DNA of 64,000 nucleotides, from NCBI RefSeq assembly GCF_004963255.1, contig NZ_SUGA01000001.1, forward strand, positions 496,001 to 560,000. Direction: 5' to 3'. Source of the stretch: Mesorhizobium sp. (GTDB lineage: Bacteria; Pseudomonadota; Alphaproteobacteria; Rhizobiales; Rhizobiaceae). Both the position numbers and the translations under genes were made by a program. Under the pieces are notes generated by a model. It was not told the origin of the DNA. It saw nothing but the letters and a program-made list of their open reading frames with translations, and did not search any database. Positions 49,532 to 58,587 of the stretch are shown one piece after another (the first letter of the stretch is position 1; each line of letters starts with the position of its first letter).

Positions 49532-49840
49532 TTACTTGTTGCAATTCTGCATATTGGACGTCGTGTTGCCGCTGGCTGTGTTGTTGTCGATGTCGTTGCC
49601 GGCGGCGTCCTTGCACCGGTCGTTTGCGCCGTTGGACTTGGTGCTGTTCGTGCTGTTGGTGGCGTTTGGATCGACCGTGCCGTTGCTGTTGCCCGTACCC
49701 GTTGCGCCGCCCGTGCCAGTGGTGCCTGTGGTAGCGCCGGTGCCGTTGGTGCCGTCCCCGTTGCCCGAGCCGCTCGTTTGCGCCATCGCGGAAGTCGCCA
49801 GGACAATTGCAAGAACCGATGCGGAAAGAAGTTTGATCAT
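49532..49840 (-). CDS. secreted Gly/Thr/Asn low-complexity protein
   Basis: A 102-residue protein: signal peptide 1-20 (LLSASVLAIVLATSAMAQ), then a low-complexity stretch dominated by Gly, Thr, Asn and Ser (about 22-70), ending with a short Cys-containing part (RCKDAAG, NMQNCNK). A stress promoter ends 41 bases upstream. It may be a periplasmic or surface protein; function unknown. Confidence 0.75.
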   Translation of the reverse strand: MIKLLSASVLAIVLATSAMAQTSGSGNGDGTNGTGATTGTTGTGGATGTGNSNGTVDPNATNSTNSTKSNGANDRCKDAAGNDIDNNTASGNTTSNMQNCNK

Positions 49841-49881
49841 GGTAAGGATCTCCTGTTGATCGCCTGATTGCGATATAAATC

Positions 49882-49906
49882 AACAAGAAATTCTATCGGA
49901 TGTTCC
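49882..49906 (-). promoter_or_regulatory. EcfG-type promoter for the low-complexity protein
   Basis: GGAAC at 49906-49902, 18-base spacer, TT at 49883-49882. Confidence 0.6.
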
Positions 49907-50003
49907 AAAGATCGCTGCTCTGGTGCGGATTTTGTTCGTCGATGTTGATTTGTGCCGGACAAAATTAAGGATTAAACTATGTTGATCGGTGTTGTTTCTG
50001 GAT

Positions 50004-50207
50004 TTATTTGTTCGTGCGAACCTTCTGGCGCGGGTTGATGCCACCCGCGTCGGTGGTGTCGTTCTCGACATCACCTTCGACTGTGTTCTCGCCGTGCTCC
50101 AGCTCGTCGCCTTCCTTGATGGTGCCCTTGGAAGTTCCGATGCCGGGATCATTGCCCATATCGGCATCGCTCGGTTTTTTCGATTTCGGGTGCTGGTTTC
50201 CGCTCAT
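50004..50207 (-). CDS. small acidic hydrophilic protein
   Basis: A 67-residue Asp/Glu/Gly/Asn-rich protein with a basic start and end, probably disordered. GAGGAA lies before ATG 50207, and an EcfG-type promoter ends 24 bases upstream. Function unknown. Confidence 0.7.
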   Translation of the reverse strand: MSGNQHPKSKKPSDADMGNDPGIGTSKGTIKEGDELEHGENTVEGDVENDTTDAGGINPRQKVRTNK

Positions 50208-50231
50208 GGTCGTTCCTCGTTATGTCCTTCG

Positions 50232-50256
50232 AACCGGAAGCGGCGCGGAATGTTCC
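50232..50256 (-). promoter_or_regulatory. EcfG-type promoter for the acidic protein
   Basis: GGAAC at 50256-50252, 18-base spacer, TT at 50233-50232. The -35 element touches the end of the esterase-fusion gene. Confidence 0.6.
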
Positions 50257-50260
50257 GACA

Positions 50261-52252
50261 TCAAACGCCGAACGGATAAGTGTCCGGCATGCCTTCTGCC
50301 GCGTGCTCGGGTCCGAGCGGCGTGACCGCGCTGGTCTCGTCGAACCAGACGAAGGCATCGAATTGCCGCGCCAGGGAAGCATCGGCATAGTGGCTGTGCA
50401 GTTCGGTTTCCGGCCGGTAGATCACCCCGATGAACCGTTCCAGGCGGCGCTCGGTCAGCCGGTCGCGCAGCGTCGGGTCGAGTGCCAGGTCAAGCAGGAA
50501 CCGCTCGATGCCGGCTTCGTGGCAGAGCCGCTCATAGCTGTCCTCGCGCGATGGCCGCACCGACTTGATTTCCATCTCGCCGTCCCAGTCGGTCGCCGCG
50601 GCGACCGTGCCCGTATGTGTGCCGAAACCGATGAGAGCCGCGGCATCGCCGAAGCGCTGCCGGCAGAGCTGGCCAATATTCACTTCCTCTCTCGAGATTC
50701 CCATTTCGGTGTAGCGGGCATCGCCTATATGGGAATTGTGCGCCCACACGACGGCCTTCGCGTTGGGACCCCGTGCATCGAGCACATGACCCAGCGTTTC
50801 GAACATATGCGTGTCGCGCAGATTCCAGGATTGCGGTCCGCCGTAATACATGACGCGATAATACTGCTCGGCGGAGGCGACGAGCCGGGCATTCTGCGCG
50901 GCGTCGAACAGTTCCTCGCCGTCCCGGCCGGCATGATCGAGTTGCCTCGCCAGCATGTCGTGGCACTGCTCGAGGACAGCTTCCTCGCATTCGCGGTAGC
51001 CCTTGGTCAGCGCCGCGCGGCCGTAGGTCGACGGCTCGGTCTGCCATGGCGTCAGACAGCCATAGCGTTCCCGCGCGACCCTTGCCGCCTCCGGGTCGAC
51101 GCGGTCGAGATACTCCAGGACGGCGGCGATCGAACCGCGCATGTTGTAGATGTCGAGGCCATAGAAACCTGCTTGCGGCTGCAGCGCCTTGACCTTGTCA
51201 TTGTGCTCGCGCAGCCATTCCACGAATGCCGCGACATCGGTGTTGCGCCACATCCAGGTTGGAAAACGCTGGAACGGCTGGTCCGCGCCGGGCGAGGCGC
51301 CCCTGCCGCGGACATAGCGGTCGATGGCCGCTGCATCGGGCCAGTCGGCCTCGACCGCGACGATGGTGAAGCCGTGCCTCTCGATCAGCCTTTTGGTGAT
51401 TGCAGCGCGCGCCCGGTAGAATTCGGACGTGCCGTGGCTGGATTCGCCGAGCAGGACGATCCGCCGGTCCGCGAAACGGTCGAATGGTTCGGCAAACACA
51501 GGGTCGTCGAAGTCGGAAAGCGGCTCGGCGACCGCGGCGATCATTTCCGGCAGGCTGCGCTGGCGCGCCAGTGGGGTCGTGCGGACAGTCACCGGGCGGC
51601 TTTCCTCTCGCCAGCCCTGTTCGCCGATCAACGGGACGAAGCGCACGCCGCCGAAATCCTCCTCGCTGTAGGTCGATGCGCCGGTGCGGGTCACCTTGAG
51701 CAGGCGCTGCTCGTCGGGATCGTCGCCCACCGGAATGACCAGCCTGCCGCCGACGTCGAGCTGCTGCTGCAAGGCCAGCGGTGCGCCCGGTCCGCTCGCC
51801 GCCACCACGATGGCGTCGAAGGGTGCTGCTTCGGGCCAGCCTCTGGTGCCGTCGCCGATCCGCACGTCGATGTTGCCGTAGCCTAGTCTTTGAAAGCGTC
51901 GCCGTGCGTCCTCGGCCAGTGGCGCATGGCGTTCGATCGTGTAGACATGGTCGACGATGCGGCTCATCACGGCGGCTGCGTAGCCGGATCCCGTACCGAC
52001 TTCGAGCACCTGGTCGCCTGGGCCGATCTCCGCCATCTCCAGCATGAAGGCAACGATGTAAGGCTGCGATATCGTCTGTCCTTCCGCGATCGGCAGCGGT
52101 CCGTCCTCATAGGCGAATTCCTCATAGCCTGGGTCCACGAAGACTTCGCGCGGAACCTCCCGCATGGCTGCCAGGATCTCCCGATCATGGATGCCGCGCC
52201 GGCCGAGATGCACATCGACCATCCGACGACGCTCACGGGAAAGATCAAGCAT
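50261..52252 (-). CDS. protein-L-isoaspartate methyltransferase / erythromycin-esterase-like fusion
   Basis: A 663-residue two-domain protein. Residues about 1-215 are a PCMT-type repair methyltransferase (GQTISQPYIVAFMLEM, QVLEVGTGSGYAAAVMS, RLVIPVG). Residues about 225-650 are an erythromycin-esterase/ChaN-like hydrolase (VLLGESSHGTSEFYRAR, VAVEADWPDA, VWAHNSHIGDARYTE). PCMT repairs isoaspartyl residues in aged proteins; the substrate of the second domain is unknown and resistance should not be assumed. It follows the TPP enzyme gene by 12 bases and has AAGGGG before ATG 52252, so it shares that gene's stress promoter. Confidence 0.9.
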   Translation of the reverse strand: MLDLSRERRRMVDVHLGRRGIHDREILAAMREVPREVFVDPGYEEFAYEDGPLPIAEGQTISQPYIVAFMLEMAEIGPGDQVLEVGTGSGYAAAVMSRIVDHVYTIERHAPLAEDARRRFQRLGYGNIDVRIGDGTRGWPEAAPFDAIVVAASGPGAPLALQQQLDVGGRLVIPVGDDPDEQRLLKVTRTGASTYSEEDFGGVRFVPLIGEQGWREESRPVTVRTTPLARQRSLPEMIAAVAEPLSDFDDPVFAEPFDRFADRRIVLLGESSHGTSEFYRARAAITKRLIERHGFTIVAVEADWPDAAAIDRYVRGRGASPGADQPFQRFPTWMWRNTDVAAFVEWLREHNDKVKALQPQAGFYGLDIYNMRGSIAAVLEYLDRVDPEAARVARERYGCLTPWQTEPSTYGRAALTKGYRECEEAVLEQCHDMLARQLDHAGRDGEELFDAAQNARLVASAEQYYRVMYYGGPQSWNLRDTHMFETLGHVLDARGPNAKAVVWAHNSHIGDARYTEMGISREEVNIGQLCRQRFGDAAALIGFGTHTGTVAAATDWDGEMEIKSVRPSREDSYERLCHEAGIERFLLDLALDPTLRDRLTERRLERFIGVIYRPETELHSHYADASLARQFDAFVWFDETSAVTPLGPEHAAEGMPDTYPFGV

Positions 52253-52264
52253 CGCAATCCCCTT

Positions 52265-54025
52265 CTATTCGCCTGCCTCCATCATCGTCCTGGCAGGCTC
52301 GCGGCCGACGTTTTCCTCGATCTCGTCGCGGCCCGGAGTCTGCGGCAGCGCCTTGCGGAAGTTCTTGGCGTAATCGGGCGGCATTTTCGGCGGCATCATC
52401 GGCTCGTAGGCGTCGACAAGCGCCTCGATGATCACTGGCCCGCTGGTGGCGAAAGCCTGATCGAGCACCCGCTCGACCTCCTCCGCCCGCTCGATGCTGA
52501 ACCCTTTTCCGCCCATCGCCTCGGCGGCTTTGGCGAAATCGATCGGCTGCAGCTCGCAGCCGAACTGGGGATTGCCGAGGAACATCATCTGCTCCCAGGC
52601 GATCTGGTTCAGCATGTTGTTCTTGATCACCAGGACTTTCAGCGGAATGCCGTAGCGCACCGCCGTGGAGAACTCACCGAGCTGCATAGCGAGCCCGCCG
52701 TCGCCGACGATCGCTGCGACCGGCCGGCCCGGAAAGGCAATGCCGGCCGCGATCGCATAGCTCAAACCGCAGGACATGGAGGCGAGCGCGCCCGAAACGC
52801 CGAAAGCCTGTCCCGCGCGGAGATCGACATGGCGCGCGGCAAGTTCCGTGTTCTGGCCAGAATCGGTCGCCAGCACCGTATTCTCGGCGAGGCGCTCGCC
52901 GAAGGCGCGCGCGACGCGTTGCGGCTTGAGCGGATGGGCCAAGCCATCTTCGGACTGGCGCATCATCTCGCGCCATTTCTGCATCGAGATCTGCGCGGTC
53001 GTCAGGAATGCGCCGTCGCCCTTCTGCTGCAGCCGCTTGTTGAGGGCGCGCAAGGTCTCCGCCGCATCGCCGACCAGACCGGCCTCGACCGGGAAGCGCA
53101 GGCCGATGCGTTGCGCGTCGCAATCGATCTGGACGCCACGCGCCTTGCCCGGCTGCGGATAGTACTCGATATACGGGAAGGTCGAGCCGACGATGAGGAC
53201 GGCGTCGCACGTCTCCATCGCCTCCTGCGATGGCAAGGTGCCCAGAATGCCGATGCCGCCCGTGGTGTGGGGATGGTCGTCCGGCAGCACCGCCTTGCCA
53301 AGCAAGGCCTTGACGATCGGCGCCTGCAGCAACCGGGCCGTTTCTTCGAGCTCGGCCGCCGCGCCGAGCGCTCCGCGCCCCGCCAGGATCGCCACGCGCC
53401 GCGCGTCGTTGAGGATTGCCGCCGCTTTGTCCAGCTCCGCATCCTGGGCTAGGCAGTGGGGGGCGAACATGTCTTGCGGCGTGTGTGCCGGCCGGTTGCG
53501 CTTGGATCGCTCGGCCGCGTCGGCGGGCTGTTCCTGGATATCGCTGGCGATCGAAAGATGCGCGACGCCCTTCCGGGCGAGCGCCGTGCGGCAGGCGAGG
53601 CTTGCCACGTTTTCCATATGCGCCGCGTCCGAGACCTGGACGTTGTAGACGCTGACGTCGTTGAAGACGCGGGTAAGATCGACATCCTGCTGCGTGAAAG
53701 TCTCGATCAGGTCATGAAACTGCATGCCGGTGATCGCCAGCACCGGCGCCTGGTCGAGCTTGGCGTCGTAGAGGCCGGTGAGAAGATGCGTGCCGCCGGG
53801 CCCGGATGTTGCGAGGCACACCCCGAGCTTCCCTGTCCATTTGGCGTAGGCGCAAGCCATGAACGCGGCCGATTCCTCGTGCCGCACCTGGACGAAGGAT
53901 ATCCTGTCCTGGTTTTTGCGCAGCGCTTCCATGACGCCGTTTATGCCGTCGCCAGGCAACCCGAACACGACTTCGACGTTCCAGGCGATCAAGGTGTCGA
54001 CGAGAATTTCGGCTGCATTGGGCAT
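52265..54025 (-). CDS. thiamine-pyrophosphate enzyme, pyruvate oxidase-like
   Basis: A 586-residue ThDP enzyme of the acetolactate synthase/pyruvate oxidase family. The N-terminal domain has FGLPGDGINGVMEAL and the catalytic Glu in VRHEESAAFMA; the C-terminal cofactor motif runs from VGDGGLAMQ to KNNMLNQIAWEQM. Length and motif choice fit pyruvate oxidase/dehydrogenase (quinone) relatives better than acetolactate synthase, so acetate or acetyl phosphate from pyruvate is likely. ATG 54025 has GGAG upstream; an EcfG-type promoter ends 25 bases before it. Confidence 0.87.
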   Translation of the reverse strand: MPNAAEILVDTLIAWNVEVVFGLPGDGINGVMEALRKNQDRISFVQVRHEESAAFMACAYAKWTGKLGVCLATSGPGGTHLLTGLYDAKLDQAPVLAITGMQFHDLIETFTQQDVDLTRVFNDVSVYNVQVSDAAHMENVASLACRTALARKGVAHLSIASDIQEQPADAAERSKRNRPAHTPQDMFAPHCLAQDAELDKAAAILNDARRVAILAGRGALGAAAELEETARLLQAPIVKALLGKAVLPDDHPHTTGGIGILGTLPSQEAMETCDAVLIVGSTFPYIEYYPQPGKARGVQIDCDAQRIGLRFPVEAGLVGDAAETLRALNKRLQQKGDGAFLTTAQISMQKWREMMRQSEDGLAHPLKPQRVARAFGERLAENTVLATDSGQNTELAARHVDLRAGQAFGVSGALASMSCGLSYAIAAGIAFPGRPVAAIVGDGGLAMQLGEFSTAVRYGIPLKVLVIKNNMLNQIAWEQMMFLGNPQFGCELQPIDFAKAAEAMGGKGFSIERAEEVERVLDQAFATSGPVIIEALVDAYEPMMPPKMPPDYAKNFRKALPQTPGRDEIEENVGREPARTMMEAGE

Positions 54026-54050
54026 GGCGAGGCTCCGCTGTTGGCTTCCG

Positions 54051-54075
54051 AACCAGCGAGGCTGCGGTTGGTTCC
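54051..54075 (-). promoter_or_regulatory. EcfG-type promoter of the TPP-enzyme operon
   Basis: GGAAC at 54075-54071, 18-base spacer, TT at 54052-54051. Confidence 0.6.
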
Positions 54076-54154
54076 CTCGCCGGATGGAGGCGGAACAACC
54101 CCGATTGCGCAGGTTGGGCCGCCACTGCAGTGTGATGGTCCTGAGGAGGCGTCC

Positions 54155-55048
54155 ATGGAACCTGTTTTCTGCGACACTTCGCTTTTGCGGGTCGCCTATC
54201 TGAGCGGTGGATCCGAGGATGGACCGCCTGTGCTGCTCCTCCATGGCTGGCCGGATGATGCGACGACTTTTGCGGATGTGGCGCCATCTCTTCAGGCCGC
54301 GGGCTTCCGAACCTTCGCGCCATGGCTGCGCGGATTTGGGCAGACCTCGTTCCACTCCGATCAAACGATGCGCTCAGGCGAGATCGCCGCCATGGCGCAG
54401 GACGCGCTCGACTTTGCCGATGCCATCGGCCTCGAACGGTTCGCGGTTGTCGGCCATGACTGGGGCGCGCGTATCGCCTATCTGCTCGCTTCCGTCTTTC
54501 CGCAGCGCATAACATGCTGCGCGGCGCTTTCGCTGGGGTGGCAGCCCGGCCCGGCTCCGACGCCGCCTTTGGAGCAGACGAAGGCTTTCTGGTATCAGTG
54601 GTTCATGGCGACCGGGCGCGGCGAAGGGTTCGTGCGACAGCACGGTCGCTCCTTCGCGCGTTTCCAGTGGGACAGTTGGAGCCCCCCAGGCTGGTTCGAC
54701 GACACGCTGTTCGATCGGGTGGCCAGGTCCTTCGAGAATCCCGACTGGCCGGACGTGACGCTGCATTCCTATCGCGTGCGCTGGGGCGAGGCGGATCCCG
54801 CCCCGAACTATGCTGAACTTGCGCGCAAGCAAATTGAGGCGGAGGTCATCTCGGTGCCGACATTGGTCCTTCATGGCGACGACGATCGCGTCGTTCTGCC
54901 GGATTCCTCTGAAGGCAAGGAGCCGTATTTTACCGCCGGTTATGAGCGCGTGCTCCTGCCGGGTGTCGGTCATTTCCCGACGAGGGAAGCTCCCGCACAG
55001 GTTAGGGAGGGATTGGAGAGATTTCTGGTCGAATTCGGCAGGCAATGA
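54155..55048 (+). CDS. alpha/beta hydrolase
   Basis: A 297-residue alpha/beta-fold hydrolase of the epoxide hydrolase/haloalkane dehalogenase type. It shows the oxyanion segment LLHGWPDD, the nucleophile elbow VVGHDWGARIAY (Asp nucleophile as in epoxide hydrolases), the acid region HGDDDRVV and the catalytic His in GVGHFPTRE. GAGGAGG precedes ATG 54155. A GGAAC with a 17-base spacer to TT lies upstream (54092-54115), a weaker match than others. Substrate unknown. Confidence 0.88.
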   Translation: MEPVFCDTSLLRVAYLSGGSEDGPPVLLLHGWPDDATTFADVAPSLQAAGFRTFAPWLRGFGQTSFHSDQTMRSGEIAAMAQDALDFADAIGLERFAVVGHDWGARIAYLLASVFPQRITCCAALSLGWQPGPAPTPPLEQTKAFWYQWFMATGRGEGFVRQHGRSFARFQWDSWSPPGWFDDTLFDRVARSFENPDWPDVTLHSYRVRWGEADPAPNYAELARKQIEAEVISVPTLVLHGDDDRVVLPDSSEGKEPYFTAGYERVLLPGVGHFPTREAPAQVREGLERFLVEFGRQ

Positions 55049-55098
55049 GCGAAAGCTGCGTCGAAGGAAGTTCGCCGGTCCAGCGGACGGGCGCTACA

Positions 55099-55123
55099 GG
55101 AACTTTTTCTCCATCAGTGGGTT
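55099..55123 (+). promoter_or_regulatory. EcfG-type promoter for the gene at 55159
   Basis: GGAAC at 55099-55103, 18-base spacer, TT at 55122-55123, 35 bases before GTG 55159. Confidence 0.6.
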
Positions 55124-55158
55124 AGTGGGGAGGCATTAACCCATGTTAAGGTCCGGCC

Positions 55159-55347
55159 GTGGCACGGAAGGTTCGTGAAGCACTGACATCGGAACAGGAA
55201 CTGTCCGAGGCGACAGCGCCGGAGCGCAAGACGACCGTGGCGTTGGAGACGCTGAGAGTCGAGGACGCGCCTTCTCGAATGCTCGAACTGGCGCGAAAGC
55301 TGGACGCCGCGATCGCGTTGCGTGCGCGCAAGTCCCGTCCCAATTGA
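55159..55347 (+). CDS. 62-residue charged protein
   Basis: Starts at GTG 55159 with AAGG upstream. Mostly helical with many Glu/Arg (SEQELSEATAPERKTTVALE) and a basic tail. It is supported mainly by the adjacent stress promoter. Function unknown. Confidence 0.6.
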   Translation: MARKVREALTSEQELSEATAPERKTTVALETLRVEDAPSRMLELARKLDAAIALRARKSRPN

Positions 55348-55381
55348 CTTTCAACTGACGACGCTCTGATCGCGCCAACCC

Positions 55382-55406
55382 GGAACAATCAGGGCCGGCA
55401 TCTGTT
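55382..55406 (+). promoter_or_regulatory. EcfG-type promoter for the gene at 55424
   Basis: GGAAC at 55382-55386, 18-base spacer, TT at 55405-55406. Confidence 0.55.
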
Positions 55407-55423
55407 CGCCGCTGAAACGTTAC

Positions 55424-55606
55424 ATGGGCAATCCGATGAAGAGCCTGATTCAAAGCCTGATGGCCGAGTTCCTGCCGCGCTGGTGGCGCCGAAAATCTCG
55501 CATCCCTGCGCCGCGAGAGATGCCCGCGTGTGCATCCTCGCGGGTAACGCCGGACCGTTCCCAGGCAAGCGGGGCAGGGGAGGGGTCGGACGCCGTTCAA
55601 AGATAG
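55424..55606 (+). CDS. 60-residue basic protein
   Basis: A small basic frame (MKSLIQSLMAEFLPRWWRRK near the N-terminus) whose start could be ATG 55424 or ATG 55436; neither has a strong ribosome site. The tryptophan/arginine-rich start resembles the 45-residue protein at 38764. Support comes from the promoter 17-29 bases upstream. Function unknown. Confidence 0.5.
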   Translation: MGNPMKSLIQSLMAEFLPRWWRRKSRIPAPREMPACASSRVTPDRSQASGAGEGSDAVQR

Positions 55607-55636
55607 TTCGAGCTGGGCATGCCCGCTCCAGCGGCT

Positions 55637-55661
55637 GGAACATTCGCCTTGATTGCTCGTT
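55637..55661 (+). promoter_or_regulatory. EcfG-type promoter of the catalase gene
   Basis: GGAAC at 55637-55641, 18-base spacer, TT at 55660-55661 with CGTT context, 38 bases before ATG 55700. Confidence 0.68.
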
Positions 55662-55699
55662 CGGCAACATCATTTCAGCGAGCACAAGGGACAACGACA

Positions 55700-57814
55700 A
55701 TGCCGAAGAAAGCTTCCCCGGCCGACGCTACAGCCGTGGCTGAGATTCATGACCAGGAACTTGTCCGCGGCAGTGGCGGCGAGCTGCATCAGGTGGCCGA
55801 AGGCGAGGTCGAGGTGCAGACGACGGCGCTTGGCGCGCCGATCGCGGATGACCACAACACGTTGAAGATCGGCGACCGCGGTCCCACGCTGATCGAGGAT
55901 TTTCATTTCCGCGAAAAGATCTTCCATTTCGATCACGAGCGCATCCCCGAGCGCGTCGTCCACGCGCGCGGCTACGGCGCCCATGGCTTCTTCGAGACTT
56001 ATGAGTCGCTTGCCAAGTACACCAAGGCCGATATCTTCCAGCGGCCCGGCGAGAAGACACCCGCCTTCGTTCGTTTCTCGACCGTCGCCGGCAGCAAGGG
56101 GTCCTTCGACCTGGCGCGGGATGTGCGGGGCTTCGCCGTGAAGCTCTATACCAAGGAGGGCAATTGGGACCTCGTCGGCAACAACATCCCGGTCTTCTTC
56201 ATCCAGGATGCGATCAGGTTTCCGGATATGGTCCATGCCGTGAAAGAGGAACCGGACAGGGCGTTCCCGCAGGCCCAATCCGCGCATGACAATTTCTGGG
56301 ATTTTATCTCGCTCACGCCGGAATCGATGCACATGATCATGTGGATCATGTCCGATCGCGCCATCCCCCGGTCGTTCCGGTTCATGCAGGGCTTCGGCGT
56401 GCACACCTTCCGTCTCGTCAACGCCAAGGATGAATCGACCTTCGTCAAATTCATCTGGAAGCCGAAGCTGGGCATGCAGTCGGTGGTCTGGAACGAGGCC
56501 GTGAAGATCAACGGCGCGGATCCCGATTTCCACCGCCGCGATCTCTGGAACGCCATCCAGTCCGGCGATTTTCCGGAGTGGAAGCTCTGCGTCCAGCTCT
56601 TCGACCAGGATTTCGCCGACAGTTTCGACTTCGACATCCTCGATCCGACCAAGATCATTCCCGAGGAGATCATCGAGCCGATCCCGGTCGGGCGGCTTGT
56701 CCTCGATCGCATGCCTGAGAACTTCTTCGCAGAGACCGAACAGGTTGCCTTCATGACGCAGAACGTGCCGCCAGGCATCGACTTTTCCAACGATCCCCTG
56801 CTGCAGGGACGCAACTTCTCCTATCTCGACACGCAGCTCAAACGCCTGGGCAGCCCCAACTTTACGCACCTTCCCATCAACGCGCCGAAATGTCCCTTCC
56901 ATCATTTCCAGCAGGACGGTCACATGGCGATGCGCAATCCCGCCGGCCGCGCCAACTATCAGCCGAATTCCTGGGGCGAGGGGCCGCGTGAGTCACCCGA
57001 GCGGGGCTTCCGCTCCTTTGCCGATGCGGAGGAGGGACAGAAGGTCCGGCTGCGGGCGGAGAGCTTCGCCGATCACTACAGCCAGGCGCGGCAATTCTTC
57101 ATCAGCCAGACCGAACCTGAGCAGCGTCACATCGCGATGGCCTTGACGTTCGAACTGAGCAAGGTCGAGACGCCGGTCATCCGCGAGCGGATGCTCTCCC
57201 ATCTGCTCAACATCGACGAGACGCTGGCGACCACGGTCGCCGACAAGCTCGGCATCAAGACCATGCCGGCCCCTGCCGACGCCGCCGTGCCGACACGCGA
57301 TGACCTCGAGCCGTCGCCCGCGCTCAGCATCATCAACAACGGGCCGGACAGCTTCAAGGGCCGCAAGATCGGCGTGCTCGTCAGCGACGGCATCGATTCC
57401 GGCCTGCTGCAAGCGGTGCGGGATGCGGCGCAAGCCGAAGGCGCCCAAGTGGAAGTCGTGGCGCGCCGGGTGGGCGGTGTCGAGGCAGGCGATGGCAGTT
57501 GGATCGAAGCCAATCACATGATCGACGGCGGTCCTTCCGTTCTCTTCGATGCGGTCGTGCTGCTCGTTTCCGAGGAAGGCGCCGAGATGCTGTCCAGGGA
57601 TGCTGCGGCAAAGGACTTCGTGTCCGATGCCTTTGCGCATCTGAAGTTCATCGGCTTTGTCGCGGGTGCCGGACCTCTGCTGGCAAGCGCCGGGGTAGCG
57701 GCCGATGCGGACGAGGGGCTCATCGAGCTCACGGGCGGCGATTCCGCGCGCTCATTCGTCGAGGCTTGCCGCAAGCTGCGGCTTTGGGCGAGAGAGAGCG
57801 CCGTCAAACTCTGA
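55700..57814 (+). CDS. katE: catalase HPII (large subunit, monofunctional)
   Basis: A 704-residue large-subunit haem catalase that degrades hydrogen peroxide in the cytosol. The catalytic His lies in [14 protein letters not shown], the Asn in [15 protein letters not shown], and the proximal haem Tyr region appears late in [16 protein letters not shown]. The extra C-terminal flavodoxin/GATase-like domain (from about 555, [13 protein letters not shown]) is the mark of HPII-type enzymes. AAGGG precedes ATG 55700. HPII-type catalases are classic general-stress genes, and this one has a near-consensus EcfG promoter and its own terminator. Confidence 0.96.
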   Translation: MPKKASPADATAVAEIHDQELVRGSGGELHQVAEGEVEVQTTALGAPIADDHNTLKIGDRGPTLIEDFHFREKIFHFDHERIPERVVHARGYGAHGFFETYESLAKYTKADIFQRPGEKTPAFVRFSTVAGSKGSFDLARDVRGFAVKLYTKEGNWDLVGNNIPVFFIQDAIRFPDMVHAVKEEPDRAFPQAQSAHDNFWDFISLTPESMHMIMWIMSDRAIPRSFRFMQGFGVHTFRLVNAKDESTFVKFIWKPKLGMQSVVWNEAVKINGADPDFHRRDLWNAIQSGDFPEWKLCVQLFDQDFADSFDFDILDPTKIIPEEIIEPIPVGRLVLDRMPENFFAETEQVAFMTQNVPPGIDFSNDPLLQGRNFSYLDTQLKRLGSPNFTHLPINAPKCPFHHFQQDGHMAMRNPAGRANYQPNSWGEGPRESPERGFRSFADAEEGQKVRLRAESFADHYSQARQFFISQTEPEQRHIAMALTFELSKVETPVIRERMLSHLLNIDETLATTVADKLGIKTMPAPADAAVPTRDDLEPSPALSIINNGPDSFKGRKIGVLVSDGIDSGLLQAVRDAAQAEGAQVEVVARRVGGVEAGDGSWIEANHMIDGGPSVLFDAVVLLVSEEGAEMLSRDAAAKDFVSDAFAHLKFIGFVAGAGPLLASAGVAADADEGLIELTGGDSARSFVEACRKLRLWARESAVKL

Positions 57815-57899
57815 CTGTCGCGGGAACATTTCGAGCGCCTGCCGGTTCGAAAGAAGATCGCCCTCCCTCCAGCGATCCAGGGTCCCATCAAGACCTGAC

Positions 57900-57932
57900 A
57901 AGGCCCGTTGCCGCATGCAGGCAGCGGGCCTT
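57900..57932 (+). terminator. intrinsic terminator after catalase
   Basis: AAGGCCCGTTGCC at 57900-57912 pairs with GGCAGCGGGCCTT at 57920-57932 (one G-T pair) around a 7-base loop, followed by CTCTATCT. It lies 85 bases after the stop codon. Confidence 0.75.
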
Positions 57933-57983
57933 CTCTATCTGCCGATATTCGGTTGCGGCGGGCCTACAAAACCGGGCCCGACG

Positions 57984-58008
57984 GGAACAAGCGGATGCGT
58001 GCGGGGTT
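57984..58008 (+). promoter_or_regulatory. EcfG-type promoter for the gene at 58046
   Basis: GGAAC at 57984-57988, 18-base spacer, TT at 58007-58008, 37 bases before the ATG. Confidence 0.65.
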
Positions 58009-58045
58009 GCTTTCGAGAGAAGGGAACTGTCAGCAGGAGGCCGCA

Positions 58046-58309
58046 ATGAGCGAGGCCATGACCACCTCAAATCACGAAGTGATCCGAGCTTGGATCGAGG
58101 CGCGCGAAGGCCGGCCTGCCGTTGTCGCGACGCCAGGGAAGGCTGCGACGCTGCGGGTCGATTTCGGCGCCGGCGACGAAGATCTGAGGCCGATCGAATG
58201 GGAGGATTTCTTCAAGGTGCTGGATGACAGCAACCTGGCGTTCGTTCACCAGGACATGACCGCTGAAGGCAGCACCAGCCGCTTCAACAAGTTCGTGCCG
58301 CGCGAGTAG
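58046..58309 (+). CDS. small stress-regulon protein, paralogue of 35553-35825
   Basis: An 87-residue acidic protein with the same layout as the one at 35553: MSEA start, NHxxIRxWxE, PAVV, LRVDFG, PIEWEDFF, LAFVHQD and TSRFNKFV. AGGAGG lies 5 bases before ATG 58046. The duplication with retained stress promoters suggests a conserved role in the regulon; function unknown. Confidence 0.82.
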   Translation: MSEAMTTSNHEVIRAWIEAREGRPAVVATPGKAATLRVDFGAGDEDLRPIEWEDFFKVLDDSNLAFVHQDMTAEGSTSRFNKFVPRE

Positions 58310-58335
58310 CCATTCGGGAGCAAAGATTTCGACTG

Positions 58336-58548
58336 TCACTGAGCCCCCGGCATCTTGCTGGCGTCCTGTGGATTCTTCGTTATGCCGGCGGCTGGCGAGC
58401 TATCCTGCGGCGCATTCCCGCCCTGGTTTTGTTCGGGCGTGCGCTTCCATGGCGCCGAAGATGAGCCGCTGTCGACACGAATGAAGACCCAGTAGCATGC
58501 CAGCAGCACGATCAAGGTCAGTATGAGCGGCAAAACAACGCGTCTCAT
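58336..58548 (-). CDS. 70-residue membrane-anchored protein
   Basis: One N-terminal membrane segment or lipoprotein-like signal (LPLILTLIVLLACYWVFI, with a Cys) and a polar Gln/Asn/Pro-rich tail. It lies 39 bases after the glycine-zipper protein gene and is probably co-transcribed. Function unknown. Confidence 0.62.
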   Translation of the reverse strand: MRRVVLPLILTLIVLLACYWVFIRVDSGSSSAPWKRTPEQNQGGNAPQDSSPAAGITKNPQDASKMPGAQ

Positions 58549-58587
58549 GCCGATTCCTTCCTGGCCTCTGTCGAGCGCGTGTCTGGC

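Noticed and set aside
54092..54115. GGAAC with 17-base spacer to TT before the alpha/beta hydrolase
   Set aside because: The spacer is one base shorter than at all other sites, so it is left as a possible but unsupported stress promoter.
53456..54154. Upstream extension of the alpha/beta hydrolase frame
   Set aside because: Antisense to the TPP enzyme; ATG 54155 has GAGGAGG and starts at the normal fold boundary.
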